From Norana najaformis (Eukaryota > Annelida > Clitellata > Crassiclitellata > Hormogastridae), in assembly GCA_964023275.1 (NCBI GenBank), contig OZ029918.1, forward strand, positions 30,822,704 to 30,886,703: 64,000 nt of DNA. Direction: 5' to 3'. Of the stretch, positions 31,085 to 44,084 are shown piece by piece. Positions within the stretch are counted from its first letter, which is position 1; every line of letters starts with the position of its first letter. Below the pieces are notes generated by a model. That model had not been told where the DNA came from, did no database searches, and saw only the letters and a list, made by a program, of their open reading frames with translations. Both the position numbers and the translations under genes were made by a program.

Positions 31085-31715
31085 GTCAGTCTCAGTGTTC
31101 TCTCTAAGTTGGGCGCCTAAGCGCGCGCACGACTTTTGAGGATAGCGCGCGCAATGATTTTCTCATAGCGCACAGATTTTGTGAACGTTCATATTATTTC
31201 AAAGTTGAATTCAGCTCATTGTTACGGCGCTGCTGTTGACAAATTTACCTTACTTTGTTCAGATGGCCTAAACTAGCTTTCCATGCCCGATGTTGCAAAA
31301 CCATATCGCATGCCAACCTAGGTTGTGAAATGTTACTGACAAGAGTAATATTCATTGGCCCACATAATACACTGGGCTACTGAGCTGTCTAAGTTCCCAC
31401 AAGTGCGCGTGCTGTGAACTTTATGAACGCTGCTTTCTGAACCCTGGCCTCTAGCCTCTATGTGATGAATACTTCGTGATACAGGATCTAAGCTTGAAAT
31501 CTGTCTCCACTAACGGCGGCTGTACGACTATTGTAAAGGACAGGTGACTGAAAACAACTACACCCGATCCCGTATACAAGATCCTTTGAAGCGTTTAACA
31601 AAGCCTCAGTATCATGTTGCACTAATTGTTCTAAACGCTCTTGTTTGAGGAGTTAAATGACCTCTGTGAGATTTTCCAGAAAGCTGTCTGACCGTGGTTG
31701 AAGTGTATCAGCTAG

Positions 31716-31868
31716 CAGACTAGAACTGTTCTTGATGAATGTGCTTTTTCGGTTGCTGGACCTAAATTTAGGAATTCCCTTCCTGTGTCTGTTCATTCTG
31801 CTCAAGCACTTCTGTCATTTCGTTCTCAACTTAAAACTTACCTTTTCCAAATTGCTTATCCGCCGTAG
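31716..31868 (+). mobile_element. LINE ORF2 C-terminal fragment
   Basis: Translates to TRTVLDECAFSVAGPKFRNS, then LPVSVHSAQALLSFRSQLKT and YLFQIAYPP before TAG. This matches the usual end of CR1/L2/jockey-like reverse-transcriptase proteins (FSVAGPxxWNSLP...FKxxLKTxLF). It lies inside the hAT-like element. Confidence 0.75.
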
Positions 31869-31913
31869 GCTGCCTCTCTGTCTTTTGGACTGACTTTCTG
31901 GATACTAAACTGA

Positions 31914-32269
31914 TTGCGGCTTGGCTTTGATGCGCCATCGATTGATGTGCTGTGCATGGGCTCACAGTACCTCGGAAAATGTATGCCCTGGAGAGACGAT
32001 ATTAAAGAGCTGTTAAGCAACTACGAAGACGTAGATACAGAAGCTGTGTACTGTAGTTCAACGAACGAGTCTGCAATTGCTTGGACTTCATATTTTTAGA
32101 AGACGAGTTTCTAGAATGGAAGGCGATTGAGTTACGCGAATTAGCTGACGCAGACGCTGGACAAATCGATATTGCCAGATTAGCAATAAAGTACTGTCAA
32201 CTACCTGATAATACTGCCGACGAAATTGAGAGGCAAATAGAATCGTGGTTTAGTTTAAGGGATGAATAA
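31914..32269 (+). pseudogene. Frameshifted coding-like stretch inside the hAT-like element
   Basis: Two overlapping frames read like one protein broken once. The first gives YLGKCMPWRDDIKELLSNY to ESAIAWTSYF and then hits TAG in a run of T. The second continues LEDEFLEWKAIELRELADAD and IARLAIKYCQLPDNTADEIE and stops at 32269. One additional T near 32092-32096 would join them. Length, acidic/charged composition and lack of repeats favour former coding sequence, perhaps a transposase fragment or captured exon. I do not recognise the family. Alternatively TATTTTTAG is a splice acceptor for the second part. Confidence 0.4.
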
Positions 32270-32359
32270 TCTGGCACGGACCAGAGCCTAGATAGCGAAT
32301 GTTAGACCTACTGACCACGCCAGTGCTATAAAAAAATTAGAGGGAACACAGATCAGTCT

Positions 32360-35018
32360 CTCGGATACATTTCTCACCAATGACAAATATGGATTATAAC
32401 AACACTTCGCTCGATTTCCATGCTTAGAGATATATTATTATATTATATTAAATTACATTACATTATATTATATTTTGCACCATTTTGTCTTGCATCATAT
32501 CATGAGTGTCTTCATTTAGCATGATTTTATCCCTTCGGAGCTGCTTTTTGCTTCCCGTATCTGAGAATGTATGTTTTCTTCTCACTAAGTTTGGTTATTA
32601 TTGGTGGCAATAAAAATGATTGATTGATTGATTGGTTGGTTGATTGATTGACCAGAACAGCGCGTGCATACTTTTGCATTAATGCATATATAGTGTATAT
32701 CAAGCGATGAGGAGGACTGCCTGATTGGGGGCTGCAACCTTGTTGTACAGAGGGTCACGGGCCATTGACTTCCATTTGCACAGCCCAGAGGGAGCCGCAG
32801 CTGATTACAGAACAGCCTGTCTCTCCGCATTCTGGGAATATGGTCATTCGTCATTCTGCTTCCGGGAGTCAGAAATATCGGCTGGTCTGGCTTTTTCGTC
32901 TTTCTTCAGAATGGCTTTGCTGGTTTTTAAGTAATGGAATCGAGAAAGCAGCCTGCTGACCATATCAGTCTAAGACCAAAACCGATTTATATAGCGCAGC
33001 AGCTCAAGCGCGTTTCCAGTTTCTCATGTTTCGATCCCACGCATGATACGTTTTATTGACACTTGGGGCAATAGTTTTATCACTGCTTCAGCCATACGAC
33101 CCTAACTTAATTTGCTCTACTACCCGACTGACCGAACGTCACTACGGAAACGTTCCATATTAGCCATTAACGATATGTAATCTAATGTAACAAACATTTA
33201 TGTAGTGCCTTTCAAGCATCTCTCAAAAGCGCTGAGTATACTTATGGTTAACCCTTTAAACGCTGTAACTGAAATCGTCTGTGGTGCATAGGATGTATAG
33301 AGTGCACCTAATAATAGCAGCTTATGAAAACAGTTTAGGGACCTACAGAAGAAGACGCTCAAACATCCGCTCTTTCTTGCTAGAGTAGACTAGACTCTGT
33401 CATATTAGATTAGATATGTCAGATTTGATTAGCTAAGATGATTCAGATCAGACCAGATTAAATTAGATTAGCGTAAAGCTTTTTAAGCCGGGGACAAAAA
33501 TCGATTCATACAAAGAAACCCTAGTCTCTTTTAGACGCCGGTCTCTAATGAACGCTGGGTCTTATTAGGCTCCAGTTGGGTGGTACCTGCGTGTAAGTCT
33601 CATGCAACGATTAAATCAGATGACGCTGATGAAAACCAGCATCGTGTTTTAGCAGTGCGTTTAGCGGTATTCTTGGTCAAATGAAACACAGCTGTGTTGT
33701 ATTTTACCGGAAGGGGAGAAACGATTTGTAAAAATAAACGCCGGGGATGTTAATAAGAAATGTCACTTACTGTAGATCAGAAAACTCAGCCACTGCCTTT
33801 AGTCGGGGGTGCCAGTCCCAAGTCTGGATGAAAGAGGAGGGCGACGTCAGCGGCCTTTGATGCCATAAGATGTCGCTGAACAATGGAACTACTAGATCAG
33901 ATCAGATCAGGGCAAACTAGGCCTGATCATACCAAGTCCAGGCTAGACCAGACCCGATCAAACAGCCTGCATCATTACCAAACAGCCGTTGCCTAAGAGC
34001 GCGTTTTTGTCTCCACATTAGCGTCTCTGGCTCCCATGAGTTATAACATTAAAAGCATACACGCACATCACAAGCGTCAGTAGCGCGATTGTGATCAGCA
34101 GCGTCGAGATAATCCCGATGCATCCAAATAGAGTGTCTACTGATCACTCCATCAGATTCCATGAAGATCCGCCAGTGCATTTTCCCTTAATGCCCGTCTA
34201 GACCGACGGAGGCCAACTACAGTTTGATAGACAATGCGAACGACCATCGCAGTATTTACGCAACATTGCAATTACAGTTCGATCGAATAAGCCAGATTAA
34301 GGGATCTCGCTCGTTTAAGTTGGGCATTAAGGAGCAGGGCACGTGAGTAAACGGACCCATGTGTAACTAAGCGTAAAGGAGGAAATCTTGTTATTGGCCA
34401 ATCTGTTGAAGATTAGGCTAAGCTGGTCGCGAGTGTAAGAAAAGGTTAAGGTGTCTGTCTTTCTGTTTGTCTATCTGTCTGTGTCTGTTTTCCTCTCTAT
34501 CTGGCTGATTACCTCACTCTCTCCATCTCGTTGTCTGTCTGACTACCTCAATGGCTCGTTGTCTTATTATCTCTCAGCCAGTCTGTTTTTGGTAAAAAAA
34601 AACCCAGATGATATGGGCAATCTGGCGAGTTTTTTTGACTGTCCCTGTATCTGTATGAGTTTATGTTTGTGTTTGGCATTGGGTGGCCCTGTAAGCGAGA
34701 CATCTAACTGCCTCTTCTATGGTCCTTTCCTTTGACACCTTGATTAGATGTTTCTGGGGCATTTAGGCATTGCTGCATAAAAACAAGTAACGTGCCTCGC
34801 TTACTTGTCCCCTTGCAAACTTTGATCCGTGAGTGAACAAGGCGATGATAACACCGATCGACTAAGCAACAGCCTTCCTTAACCAACAGTCCTACCCGTC
34901 GTGAATTTTAAATCATAAAATTCATAAAGAAATATTCTGCTGATTAAAAATGGTCTATTGTCAGTGTATTGTAACGTATTGTAAACCTTCAAAGCTTCCA
35001 ACGCCACAGAAAAGCTAC
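32360..35018. other. Largely unique sequence with short repeats; no gene seen
   Basis: Contains ATTATATTAT repeats (32436-32475), a (GATT)n patch (32618-32650), an AGCGC-hairpin copy (33195-33240), GATCAGATCA repeats (33893-33910) and TCTG repeats (34450-34540). No exon with motif or family support was found. Confidence 0.45.
33190..33240 (+). repeat. AGCGCC-hairpin dispersed repeat
   Basis: ATTTATGTAGTGCCTTTCAA then CATCTCTCAAAAGCGCTGAG: a diverged copy of the motif at 7037-7080. Confidence 0.6.
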
Positions 35019-35840
35019 GTCAGGTAGACCAGCTTATTCGCTGTTGCTTCACGAAATCGTGTCCGTAAGAGCCAGGTTGTTTGATCAGCTTTGGTGCCAG
35101 GTAAGAAAGGAGAATCAGAGTCAATACTAGGAGAAAATCGAAGTAAGCACTGAATATATGTCGAAACTCGAAAATGTCAGAAGGGCTGTAAAATTAAGTT
35201 GCCTTGATCTTAAAACTGAATAGGTCGCGGCCTATGCAGTATGCATTCATTCGCTAAGGAAAAGGTTCTTTTCCGTTGTGTTCTGTAAAGTTGGTTAACA
35301 AAACGTTGACCATATTGAAACATTTCTCATTCATTAGTTCACTCATTCGATCTTCCATTCACTCATTCTATAGCCCTAATAAATAAATTATAACACCTTT
35401 TAAAGATCTCTGCTCAGAGGCGCTCCTAGTCCAGTATCAATGAAAGAGAACAGTTTTCAAGTGTTTATAGAAGATGCATAGAGTATCGCTAATAGAAATC
35501 ACACCTCTAGATAAAGTCCATCTAAGTGGGCGATCCAAAACTGAGGACTTTGAGGAGGTTCGAAATGAAAAAATAATCCCACCTCATGCATAGTCATGAC
35601 TTCATATCTGGACAAATAATCCTACATTATCCACTTGCGAGCCCCTCTAGTAAATGTAAGTGTAAATTTATGAGCGACACACAATAGCTGCGTCGGGGAG
35701 ACCAGCTTATTCACCGGCGCTATATCAGGTGAAGTCCCCAAGAGCCAGGTTGTTGGTCAGTTTTGATGTCAGATCAGAACCCGAGAGTCATGCCGGGAGT
35801 AAATATATGAAAGGCGCTATCTAAATGCATGAATGAATCA
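35019..35840 (+). repeat. Two copies of the GACCAGCTTATT dispersed repeat
   Basis: Copies at 35019-35115 and 35690-35840 share GACCAGCTTATTC and AAGAGCCAGGTTGTTTG-like blocks. The second ends AAAGGCGCTATCTAAATGC, the common retroposon tail. Between them (35389-35430) lies a diverged AGCGCC-type hairpin. Confidence 0.65.
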
Positions 35841-36249
35841 CTCGCCTGACCCAGAGAACCTCGGGAAACCCATTCAGTGTGGTCTGCCTCCAGCTGTTTT
35901 GTGTCAATTTGCTCGATTACTGTTAAGAAAGCGCTACATCGTTCCTCAGCGCCTGGTTATGACCTGACTCGACGGAGGTTATCCGCTGAGCTTCGAAGGC
36001 AATAATTAATAGCCGCCCTATAGATTGCGGTTGAAATTGCTTGGCTTTAAGCGACCACTTATCCACCTTCAGCGGCCTTATCTTATGAGCTATGGCTCGT
36101 GGCTGTCAGATGTAGCCTAACCTTGCCAAAGACTAACGATGGCATCTTTGCACTTGCAGCCTTATTTTTTGCCTAAATGTTATCAACCCATTTTAAAACC
36201 AGCCAGAACCATGATGTCGGGTATCAAACCGCCGCTGGTTGATGGGGTT

Positions 36250-36460
36250 CTCCGACCCATGCTACCAGCTCACCACCACATTTTCTGCACAGGCCTTTCA
36301 CTCGAAGCTGAAAACATTACTTTCCAAAGAGCCAGATACGTCTTCTTCTCAGTATCTTTCAGCTCTCTTCAATTCCAAACACCATCCCCCTATAGTCATC
36401 AATCTGTCTATCATCGTGACCGTTCGATCTCGACCCGGAATAGAACCTAACTGTAATATA
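36250..36460 (+). mobile_element. LINE 3' tail remnant
   Basis: CAGCTCACCACCACATTTTC, TTTCACTCGAAGCTGAAAAC and CAATTCCAAACACCATCCCC parallel the 19735-19880 segment of the TTACGA-ended LINE family; here the 3' end is diverged. Confidence 0.6.
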
Positions 36461-36807
36461 TGAGGACTCATGGCATTGGTAGTCTGGGGGCGGCACTGTC
36501 GCCTGGGGACTTGGTCGTGTTGGCACATGCTCTTGGAGATGAAGCATTATATTATGACATTTGCGTCACAGATTTTGATTTGAGTAAGCGCCTGCGAATA
36601 AGCTACTTTCCGTAGCTCAGATAAATTATTTGTGCGCCAAAGAAATCCGGAGACTTCGGTTACGCGAGGGAGATCCAGTGGGTATTTTTCCAGTGTCATT
36701 TGATTAAATATAGACTTTCGCAAAGAGGGAGCTGTAAATGCATTTCGGCTAACGACAAACGCCTTTGAGGGGTACTTAGAAGGCTTAGAAATATTCAGCA
36801 TATTCAG

Positions 36808-36924
<117 letters not shown>

Positions 36925-37019
36925 GTACACTTACATACATATTTACGCACATACATATATGCATGCATACAACTTCCATCCATACATAAATACATACATA
37001 CATACACATCTGTACAAGC

Positions 37020-37053
37020 ATAAATACATTACTATTGCTATTATTATTATTGC

Positions 37054-37087
<34 letters not shown>

Positions 37088-37136
37088 CAGATATTTATAT
37101 TGCGCTAATTTATGAACTCCCTCTAAAGCGCAGGTA
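37020..37136 (+). repeat. (ATT)n tract joined to a GCGC-type dispersed repeat
   Basis: ATT triplets to 37085, followed by ATATTGCGCTAATTTATGAA and CCTCTAAAGCGCAG, a diverged AGCGCC-hairpin copy. Confidence 0.75.
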
Positions 37137-37256
37137 GCTGGAAGAAATAAGCCTTCAATTGTTTTGCAAAATGAGATAAGAGAAAAAGAAGGCCCCTGCA
37201 AAGCTCGTGGTATTGAATTCCATAGATGAGCACCAGTGTGCGAAAAGGCAGGGAAA

Positions 37257-37620
37257 GCACATACCTACCTAACTACCTACCTACCTAACCACCTTCCTTC
37301 CTACCTACCTACTTACCTACCTTCCTTCCTTCCTTCCTACCTACCTGCCTACCTACCTACCTAATTTCCTTCCTTCCTACCTACGTACATACCTACCTTC
37401 TTTCCTTCCTACCTACCTACGTACATACATACCTACCTACCTAAATACCTATCTACTTACATACCTACCTATCTACCTACGGATCTACCCACCTACCTAT
37501 CTACCTACCTACTTATCTACCAACCTACATACCCGCATATATAGATACATACGTACATACATGCATGCATAAATACACACATACATAGACACATACATAC
37601 GCACCCTGCATGCATACAAA
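37257..37620 (+). repeat. (CTAC/CTTC)n tetranucleotide tract
   Basis: Degenerate CTAC, CTTC and ACAT repeats over about 360 bp. Confidence 0.93.
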
Positions 37621-38019
37621 CATACGGAAATAGTGCAGATGCATTCAAACTGTGCTTATTGTAACCTTCCCGTCGTACATCGGTCGACGTCTAAGCAATA
37701 AACGTCGAAGACTAATTCGTCCTAAGTGAAATTTATTGCCGTCGGGTTTGAATTGAGTTCTGCGCGGAAATCATCGTTGGACATCGCCTCCGTTCCTCTT
37801 CCATGTTTCGCTGCGGCTGTTCGATACACTTAGGGATATGCGCCGCCATCTTTTCTATAAGATCTGTCTTCCACTCCCACCCTGCATGCTCCCTATTGCT
37901 TCGTTTTCCATCCCTCTCTTACAACTCATTTCTCTTATATTTATTTCTATTATTGTGATTAAATGCACGTCCTGTCTGATTTATTACTTCCGGTGGAGCT
38001 AAGACATGTATCCGGCTTC

Positions 38020-38580
38020 TGATGTGTTTGTCTGTCCGTCTATCTGTCCGTCTGCTTGTCCGTCTCTCCGGTGTGTCCCTCTGTCTATCCGTTCCTATAT
38101 CTCTCCGTCTGTCCATCGTGCCGTCCGCATGTTGATATATGACATGTTATTTCCTTTCCGGTGGATGTCTCTATTTCTCTGCATCTCTGTGTCGCTGTCT
38201 CTGACTGCCTCTACCTCTGTAAGTATCTGTCTTTGTCTGTTTACCGTTTCATCCCTCCATCTACCCATCCACCAATCCATCCACCCATTCATTTACCCAT
38301 TCATCCATCAGTTCATCCATTCACCATAGATCCACTCATACATCCTCCCATCTATTATTCCATCCATCCATCCATTCATCCCGCAATGTATCCATCCACA
38401 AATGGATCCACCCACCCATCCTTATTCTACCCATCCACCCACCCATCCATCCAATCATAGACTCATCTATCCATTTATCCATCCCTCCACCGATCCGTCC
38501 ATCTATCCATCTATTCACCTATCCATCTTACCATCCCTTATTCCATCAATCAACCCATCCTTCCACACATCCATCCATGA
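38020..38580 (+). repeat. (GTCT)n and (CATC)n degenerate tracts
   Basis: TCTGTCCGTCTG-type repeats followed by CATCCATCCACC-type repeats. Frames rich in Pro/Ser/Ile here are spurious. Confidence 0.9.
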
Positions 38581-38894
38581 AAAAGACAGACCCTGGAGTC
38601 AGCTCCTCCTCCTCCTCGTCCTCCTCGTCCTCCTCCTTGTAGTCATCCCCTTGTCTGTCTATCCATTCTGAAATATTAATGCGCACATAGGTGGTTGGTG
38701 CGCCATCCTTTGAGAAAATATTTGCAGGTGGACGACGAAGGCGATTCCTGACATCAAATGCATAAGATATCGAACGAGTGTTCGTTATCGGCACAACCAA
38801 AACCCATACCCTATATACATAGCAGAACTCCGCAGGTCTGGTATGCATAACATTCCTGCATTTATATTTGTGTAAAAACGTAATTGTAATTGTA

Positions 38895-39410
38895 ATTACG
38901 ACAATTTATATAGCATCGTTAGTAGCATGCTACTTCTAGGGTGCTTTACAAAGTCGAAAACATATTAAGTACAACGGAGAAAACACGCGAGCTGCACGAA
39001 AGTGACTGCTGCCACATCCGGCGCATGACACGAATCCATACATACACATACATACATACATATAGACATACATATAGATATACATATAGACACACAGACA
39101 TACAAACATACATACATACATACATACATATAGACACATACATGCATACAAACATACATACATACATACATAGTCATACATACAAACATACATACATACA
39201 AACACACATACAAGCATACATACATACATACATATATACATACATACATAATGCATACATAAGTACGTACGTACATAATACATACAAACATACATACAAG
39301 CATACATACATACATACATATATACATACATACATACATACATACATACATAATGCATACATAAGTACGTACGTACATAATACATACAAACATACATACA
39401 TGACGGCCCA
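38895..39410 (+). repeat. AGCGC-type hairpin repeat followed by (ACAT)n
   Basis: ATTTATATAGCATCGTTAGT then CTAGGGTGCTTTACAAAG is a diverged hairpin repeat. A (ACAT)n array with a ~115-bp internal duplication (39200-39400, containing ATAAGTACGTACGTACATAA twice) follows. Confidence 0.85.
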
Positions 39411-39439
39411 CATCACCTCTCTACTCAGGTCCTGTTTTT

Positions 39440-40050
39440 AAAAAGTGCGCCAGATTAGGATCATTCGGCGTATGTTATCGTATGACTTTTGCGCATTCCT
39501 TCAACATGCTGCGCTTGGACTGTTATAATTCAGTCCTTGCAGGTCCGCCGAAGAATCTAATTCGTCAGCTTCAGTCTGTTCTGATCTTCGCCGCTCAGAT
39601 CGTGACCAACTTGTCAGTTTTCACATATTTCGAAATACATGCGAGGTACACTGCTTTGACTCCCGGTTGAGGAGAGAATTGAATTCAAGCTGATCCTCAC
39701 AGAAGCGGACCTCGATAGTCTCCCTTGCCTCAGAATCATCAGAGAGCTTCTTATTCCTGTTTCAAGCCACCCAGTTAGGCAAATGCAGCATTCTGCGGCC
39801 CGTGGGAATCTTATATTCCCGCGCTACTGTACGAATGCTCTGGCTCACCGTGCTTTCTCGTACACAGGACCATCCAACTAGAATAGTCTTCCTCTGAAAA
39901 TTCAAACTCTTACTAGTTAGCAGCTTAAGAAACATTCTCTGTTTACAAGTATTTTTAGACACGTCTTTTTAGAAGTGTTACAGTAGGCAGTCAGGTTGCA
40001 ACGCTTTGTGAGGTTTTTATAATGCGCAATATACGTGCTTGAATACATAC
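39440..40050 (+). mobile_element. LINE ORF2 C-terminal region, decayed
   Basis: Pieces in shifting frames give LDCYNSVLAGPPKNLIRQLQ, then QIVTNLSVFTYFEIHARYT, HPVRQMQHSAARGNLIFPRY and RAFSYTGPS. These are the RLDYCNSLLAGLPKxLIxxLQ and RAFSYxGPxxWNSLP landmarks of CR1/L2-like reverse transcriptases. The 3' end near 40030 reads AATGCGCAATATACGTGCTT, a degenerate GCGCTATATAAATGC-type tail. Confidence 0.78.
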
Positions 40051-41460
40051 TCAAATAGGCCTATTATTACCTACATACATAGGCCTATTATTACATACAT
40101 GCATACGTCCGTACAGAAAATACTTACATATATGCTTAGGCCTACGTATACATATACATAGAGACAAACACATACATTTAAGCACATACATACATACATA
40201 CATACATACATATGCTGCTGCCTGCTGCTGCTGCTCCTGCTGCTGCTGCTGCTGCTGCTGGTACTGATGATGATGCTAACTGTAATTATAATTATAATAA
40301 TGATGAATATGATGATGATGATGATAATAATAATAATAATTATTATTATTATTAATTATTATTATTAAATTATTAAATTTCATCATTGCTTCCTATCGAC
40401 GTAGTAGGTCTTCCCATTAAATCCCTTGGTTGTTCTGCAACATGATCAGCGCCCAAGATGCCGATTTCTCACAGCCCGACCTCCTACTCCTCCTCCTCCT
40501 TCTCGTCGTCATGGAGAGCACCCGGAAACGATGCAGGTGCTTTAGTTTAGCAGTCGAATAATTGCTCAAAGCCCCAGGGGGCGCCAGCATGGATTATAAA
40601 CAGGTGCTCTCAATTACGACCGAAAATCGTCGAATACATACTATATTGTAATTACAACTTAAATGCCAACACGTGTGGGTTCAATATATATATATATATA
40701 TATTTATATATAGAATAAATATATACATATAAGGATGTGAAAATTTAACATTTCAGATAAGGTTAATCATTTTTATAACATATCTAAAAGATACTGAGAT
40801 ATGTCAAAATAATAAATATTATTTATAATATAATAACAGCAGCAGCAACAGTAATATTTATTGAATGATAAGCTCAACAATGAACAAACGGCATGATTAA
40901 TGAAATGATTGAGAACTCCTGTAGGAATTAATTAATTTACTGCGAAATTAAATCTCAGCCTATTAATCGTTGCTTTCTTTCACTCTTGGATGAGCGACGC
41001 TCGATTTGTAACTTAGACGAAAGCTAAGCTTTTGTCTCGCTCTGTAAATCTTAGATAATTTGATCTGTATCTAACAAATTGAGTCGGCGAGTTAGTATTC
41101 TCCATATCCAGCGGAGCAGACGATTTATCGATCGATTGCTTCATGCGCTTTTCTAAACTCGAGTCAGAAGAGATTGGTCACGTGATGCGGTCACAAAACA
41201 AAAGCAAAATGGTGGCAAACAAGAGACGTCCCTCTGAAGTCTGTGACTCAGTTATACTGGTCTCTATTGGATAGCTCGGCGCGAAAAATTAGGTCGATCG
41301 TTAATCACTAGATATTGACGCCGGAAGGGCTGCCTGCACTGGCCACAAGTCATCCGCCTTCGCACAAAGGAACGCTGGAAGTTTCTGGAGAAACTGGAAG
41401 ACTTCTCTTAATTTGAGGCCTGGGATGTAATGTAATTTTCCGTTGATAAGAGTTGATAAG
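40051..41460. other. Simple repeats and AT-rich sequence; no gene seen
   Basis: Contains GCT triplets (40215-40260), GAT/AAT repeats (40265-40370), TA repeats (40685-40720) and otherwise unique sequence. No exon was recognised. Confidence 0.4.
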
Positions 41461-41467
41461 CTTAGGC

Positions 41468-41700
41468 CTACATACATACATACATACACACATACATACG
41501 CATATACGTACATACCCACATACATTCATACATACATGCATGCATACATACATACATGCATACATACATGCATGCAAACATACATACGTACATACATATA
41601 TTTATGCATACATACATACGTACATACATACATACCTACATGCATGCTTGCGTACATAAAGGCATACGTACACATATACATACTTACATACATACTGTAC
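41468..41700 (+). repeat. (ACAT)n microsatellite
   Basis: Degenerate ACAT tetranucleotides, open in several frames. Confidence 0.93.
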
Positions 41701-41777
41701 ATAGGCCTGTATACACATATACAAGAAATCATAAAGTTGACTTATAGCATAAACGTTATCGACCTTAGGCTGGAGCT

Positions 41778-41866
41778 GTGTTTTCGACTTGCAAAACAGA
41801 GGCTGTTTATGTTTTCGACTTGCAAAACAGAGGCTGTTTATGTTTTCGACTTGCAAAACAGAGGCT
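41778..41866 (+). repeat. Tandem triplication, 31-bp unit
   Basis: Three copies of GTTTTCGACTTGCAAAACAG continuing AGGCTGTTTAT, nearly identical. Confidence 0.9.
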
Positions 41867-42099
41867 AAGTAATAAACAAAGGACCCTAATGTCACGATGC
41901 TAATCCGTTACTCTGAAAACCAGGTCCATCTGCTTATGATCACGCAACAGCGACTATGGGTCCATCCCCAAGGGTGAGACAATTGTCCTCGATTCTAGTC
42001 TATAAGAATGACGACTTGACCAATTTTACTTGACAAGAAGTACCCATGATAGATGATCATTTTTCATATAATCTGGACAATTTTTTTAGTCCTGAGGGA

Positions 42100-42320
42100 T
42101 CAGTAAAAGAAAGAAAGAAGAGAAAAGAAGGAAAGAAAGAAGAAAGAAAGAAAGAAGAGAGAGAGAGAGAGAGAAAGAAAGAAACAAACAAACAAACAAA
42201 TAAAGAAAAAAAGAAACAAAGAAAGAAGGAAAGAAGATGAAGGTGATGATCATGATCATGATGTTGATGACGAAGACTAAGAAGAAAAAGAAGAAGAGGA
42301 AGAGGAAGAGGAGGAAGAAG
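42100..42320 (+). repeat. (GAAA/GAGA/GAT/GAA)n purine-rich tract
   Basis: Purine-rich simple repeats on the plus strand. Lys/Glu-rich frames here are spurious. Confidence 0.9.
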
Positions 42321-42519
42321 AAGACAGCCTTGTACATGTGTCAGAAGGTAATACTGCAAGTAGCCTATTTTCCTCCAACAGCACACATCTATGGCTTTCC
42401 GTGCTTCAATGCAATCACCTATCGCAGCAATTTCTCCACCAGGCGAAGGTTAACCATTCCAGAGCAATGCTCCCCTAATTTTTGTGATACTGATGGATTA
42501 TATAAACTTCAAGTAAAAT

Positions 42520-42579
42520 AAATAAATAACTATAATAATAATAACAACAATGATTATGATGATGATAATAATAATAATA

Positions 42580-42617
<38 letters not shown>

Positions 42618-42633
42618 TTTTATTATTATATTA

Positions 42634-42664
<31 letters not shown>

Positions 42665-42672
42665 TAAATAAT
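42520..42672 (+). repeat. (AAT)n/(ATT)n palindromic tract
   Basis: AAT triplets followed by ATT triplets, which could form a long AT hairpin. Confidence 0.9.
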
Positions 42673-43485
42673 AATGAAACAAGGGTACTTATTTTATTGG
42701 ACATATGATTGTATCCAATGGCTTTATATTAAGTTAGAAAACCAAAATGAAAGCATCTCTTTCATTGCTTCTTCATGTCTTTACTTCGAGTCGCATCTAA
42801 TCTGGCCAAAACATGTCATTTCATTGATCTGATGAACAAGATTATTCGATCACATTACATTTCTTTCATAAGATCAACAGCCATGGATGCAACTCTTCCA
42901 TCGTCTCCATCATACTCACCGCCCAACAGTTATTCATGCACTGGTATGATGAGTCAATAATATAACTTCTAATATCTACATATTATATATAATACACATA
43001 TTTATAATATAATACATTGGTCAGTAACCATATATATATATATTATATACATATATATACATAATGCAGTTGTTTAGTTGTCAATCAGTTCTAAGCTCGA
43101 GACTGCAGACTATATAACATCGTAAGACATCATAAACATTTAATCTTCTTTTGACAGAATACTTTAGATATATACAAGCCGCCCATTAAAGTGTCTAGAT
43201 AGGGCCACAATGGAGACTTTATTCTCAGGGTATTATTTGTCACATTGAAAAAGTTGGCACATGCATTTATATATAGATGAAATGTATCTATAACTGTACA
43301 TATGTAATTCATATATCTTCAGTCGTATGTAAAAAGTATCTGTAGTCATGTGGGGGCTTATAAATGGACAGAGAAGGACAAATTGACATAGCGAACGAAT
43401 TTCGTCGCTGGTCCCTAAGCCAGGAAGGACGTTGTCTTTGTATTAGAGGACACTGCGCCTTATTACAGAAGATGAATAGGTAGAA
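42673..43485. other. AT-rich intergenic sequence
   Basis: Unique sequence with TATATATTATATA patches around 42965-43075. The short plus frame at 42775-42957 shows no recognised motif. Confidence 0.4.
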
Positions 43486-43800
43486 GAAACGGAAGCAAAA
43501 GAATAAACAGAAGAAACAGAAGAAGACGACGACGACGATGATGATGACGACGACAACGAAAACAATGATGACGATGATGATGAGGAGGATGAGGAGTCGG
43601 AGGTCGTGGAGGAAAACGACGACGATGATGATGATGATAATGATGATGATGAAAGAGAATAAAGAAAGATGATGATGACGATGTTGTTGTTGTTGTTGAT
43701 GGTGAAAATGATGATGGCGGTGGCGGTGGTGGTGATAATCATAAAGAACAAGAAGATGACGATGACGACGACGATGAAGACGATGACGCCGATGCGACTA
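43485..43800 (+). repeat. (GAT/GAC/GAA)n degenerate triplet tract
   Basis: About 310 bp of Asp/Glu-type triplets on the plus strand, or Ser/Ile-type on the minus. No gene support was found. Confidence 0.88.
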
Positions 43801-44084
43801 AGAGCAGGAACGAAGGGTGAATTGCTTCGGCATTCTTGAAGACATCGTTGCGTGTGAGTGGCAACATTTCCCAGAGAAAAACATACAGTTAGTCAATACA
43901 CGACAAAACAACAGCTTCTCTTTTTCCTCTGCCTCCTCCAGCTCCTCCGTCATCTTTCTGCCTCTTTTCTTTCCGTCTTCCTCTCTTCCCTCACCTTCTC
44001 CTCAGTCTTCTCCTAACCCTTCTAATGCACATTCTCTTTCTGGTAGGCGCCTTCTAACGTGCAGATGCACCTTGTATGTAACCA

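Larger units (their letters stand above)
31093..32351. mobile_element. hAT-like DNA transposon (degraded or non-autonomous)
   Basis: The left end CAGTGTTCTCTCTAAGTT and the right end read on the other strand, CTGTGTTCCCTCTAATTT, form inverted repeats of the kind typical of hAT elements (C-A/T-GTGTTC-CTCTAA). They are flanked by GTCAGTCT (31085-31092) and ATCAGTCT (32352-32359), an 8-bp duplication with one mismatch. Eight base pairs is the hAT target-site length. The left subterminal region is rich in GCGCGC motifs. Inside are a LINE tail fragment and a frameshifted coding-like stretch; no hAT transposase domain was recognised. Confidence 0.7.

Noticed and set aside
37257..37620. CRISPR-like array of spaced repeats
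   Set aside because: Tetranucleotide repeats without unique spacers, in a eukaryotic context.
38940..39441. Frames of 148-166 codons on both strands
   Set aside because: Produced by ACAT repeats; no non-repeat coding signal.
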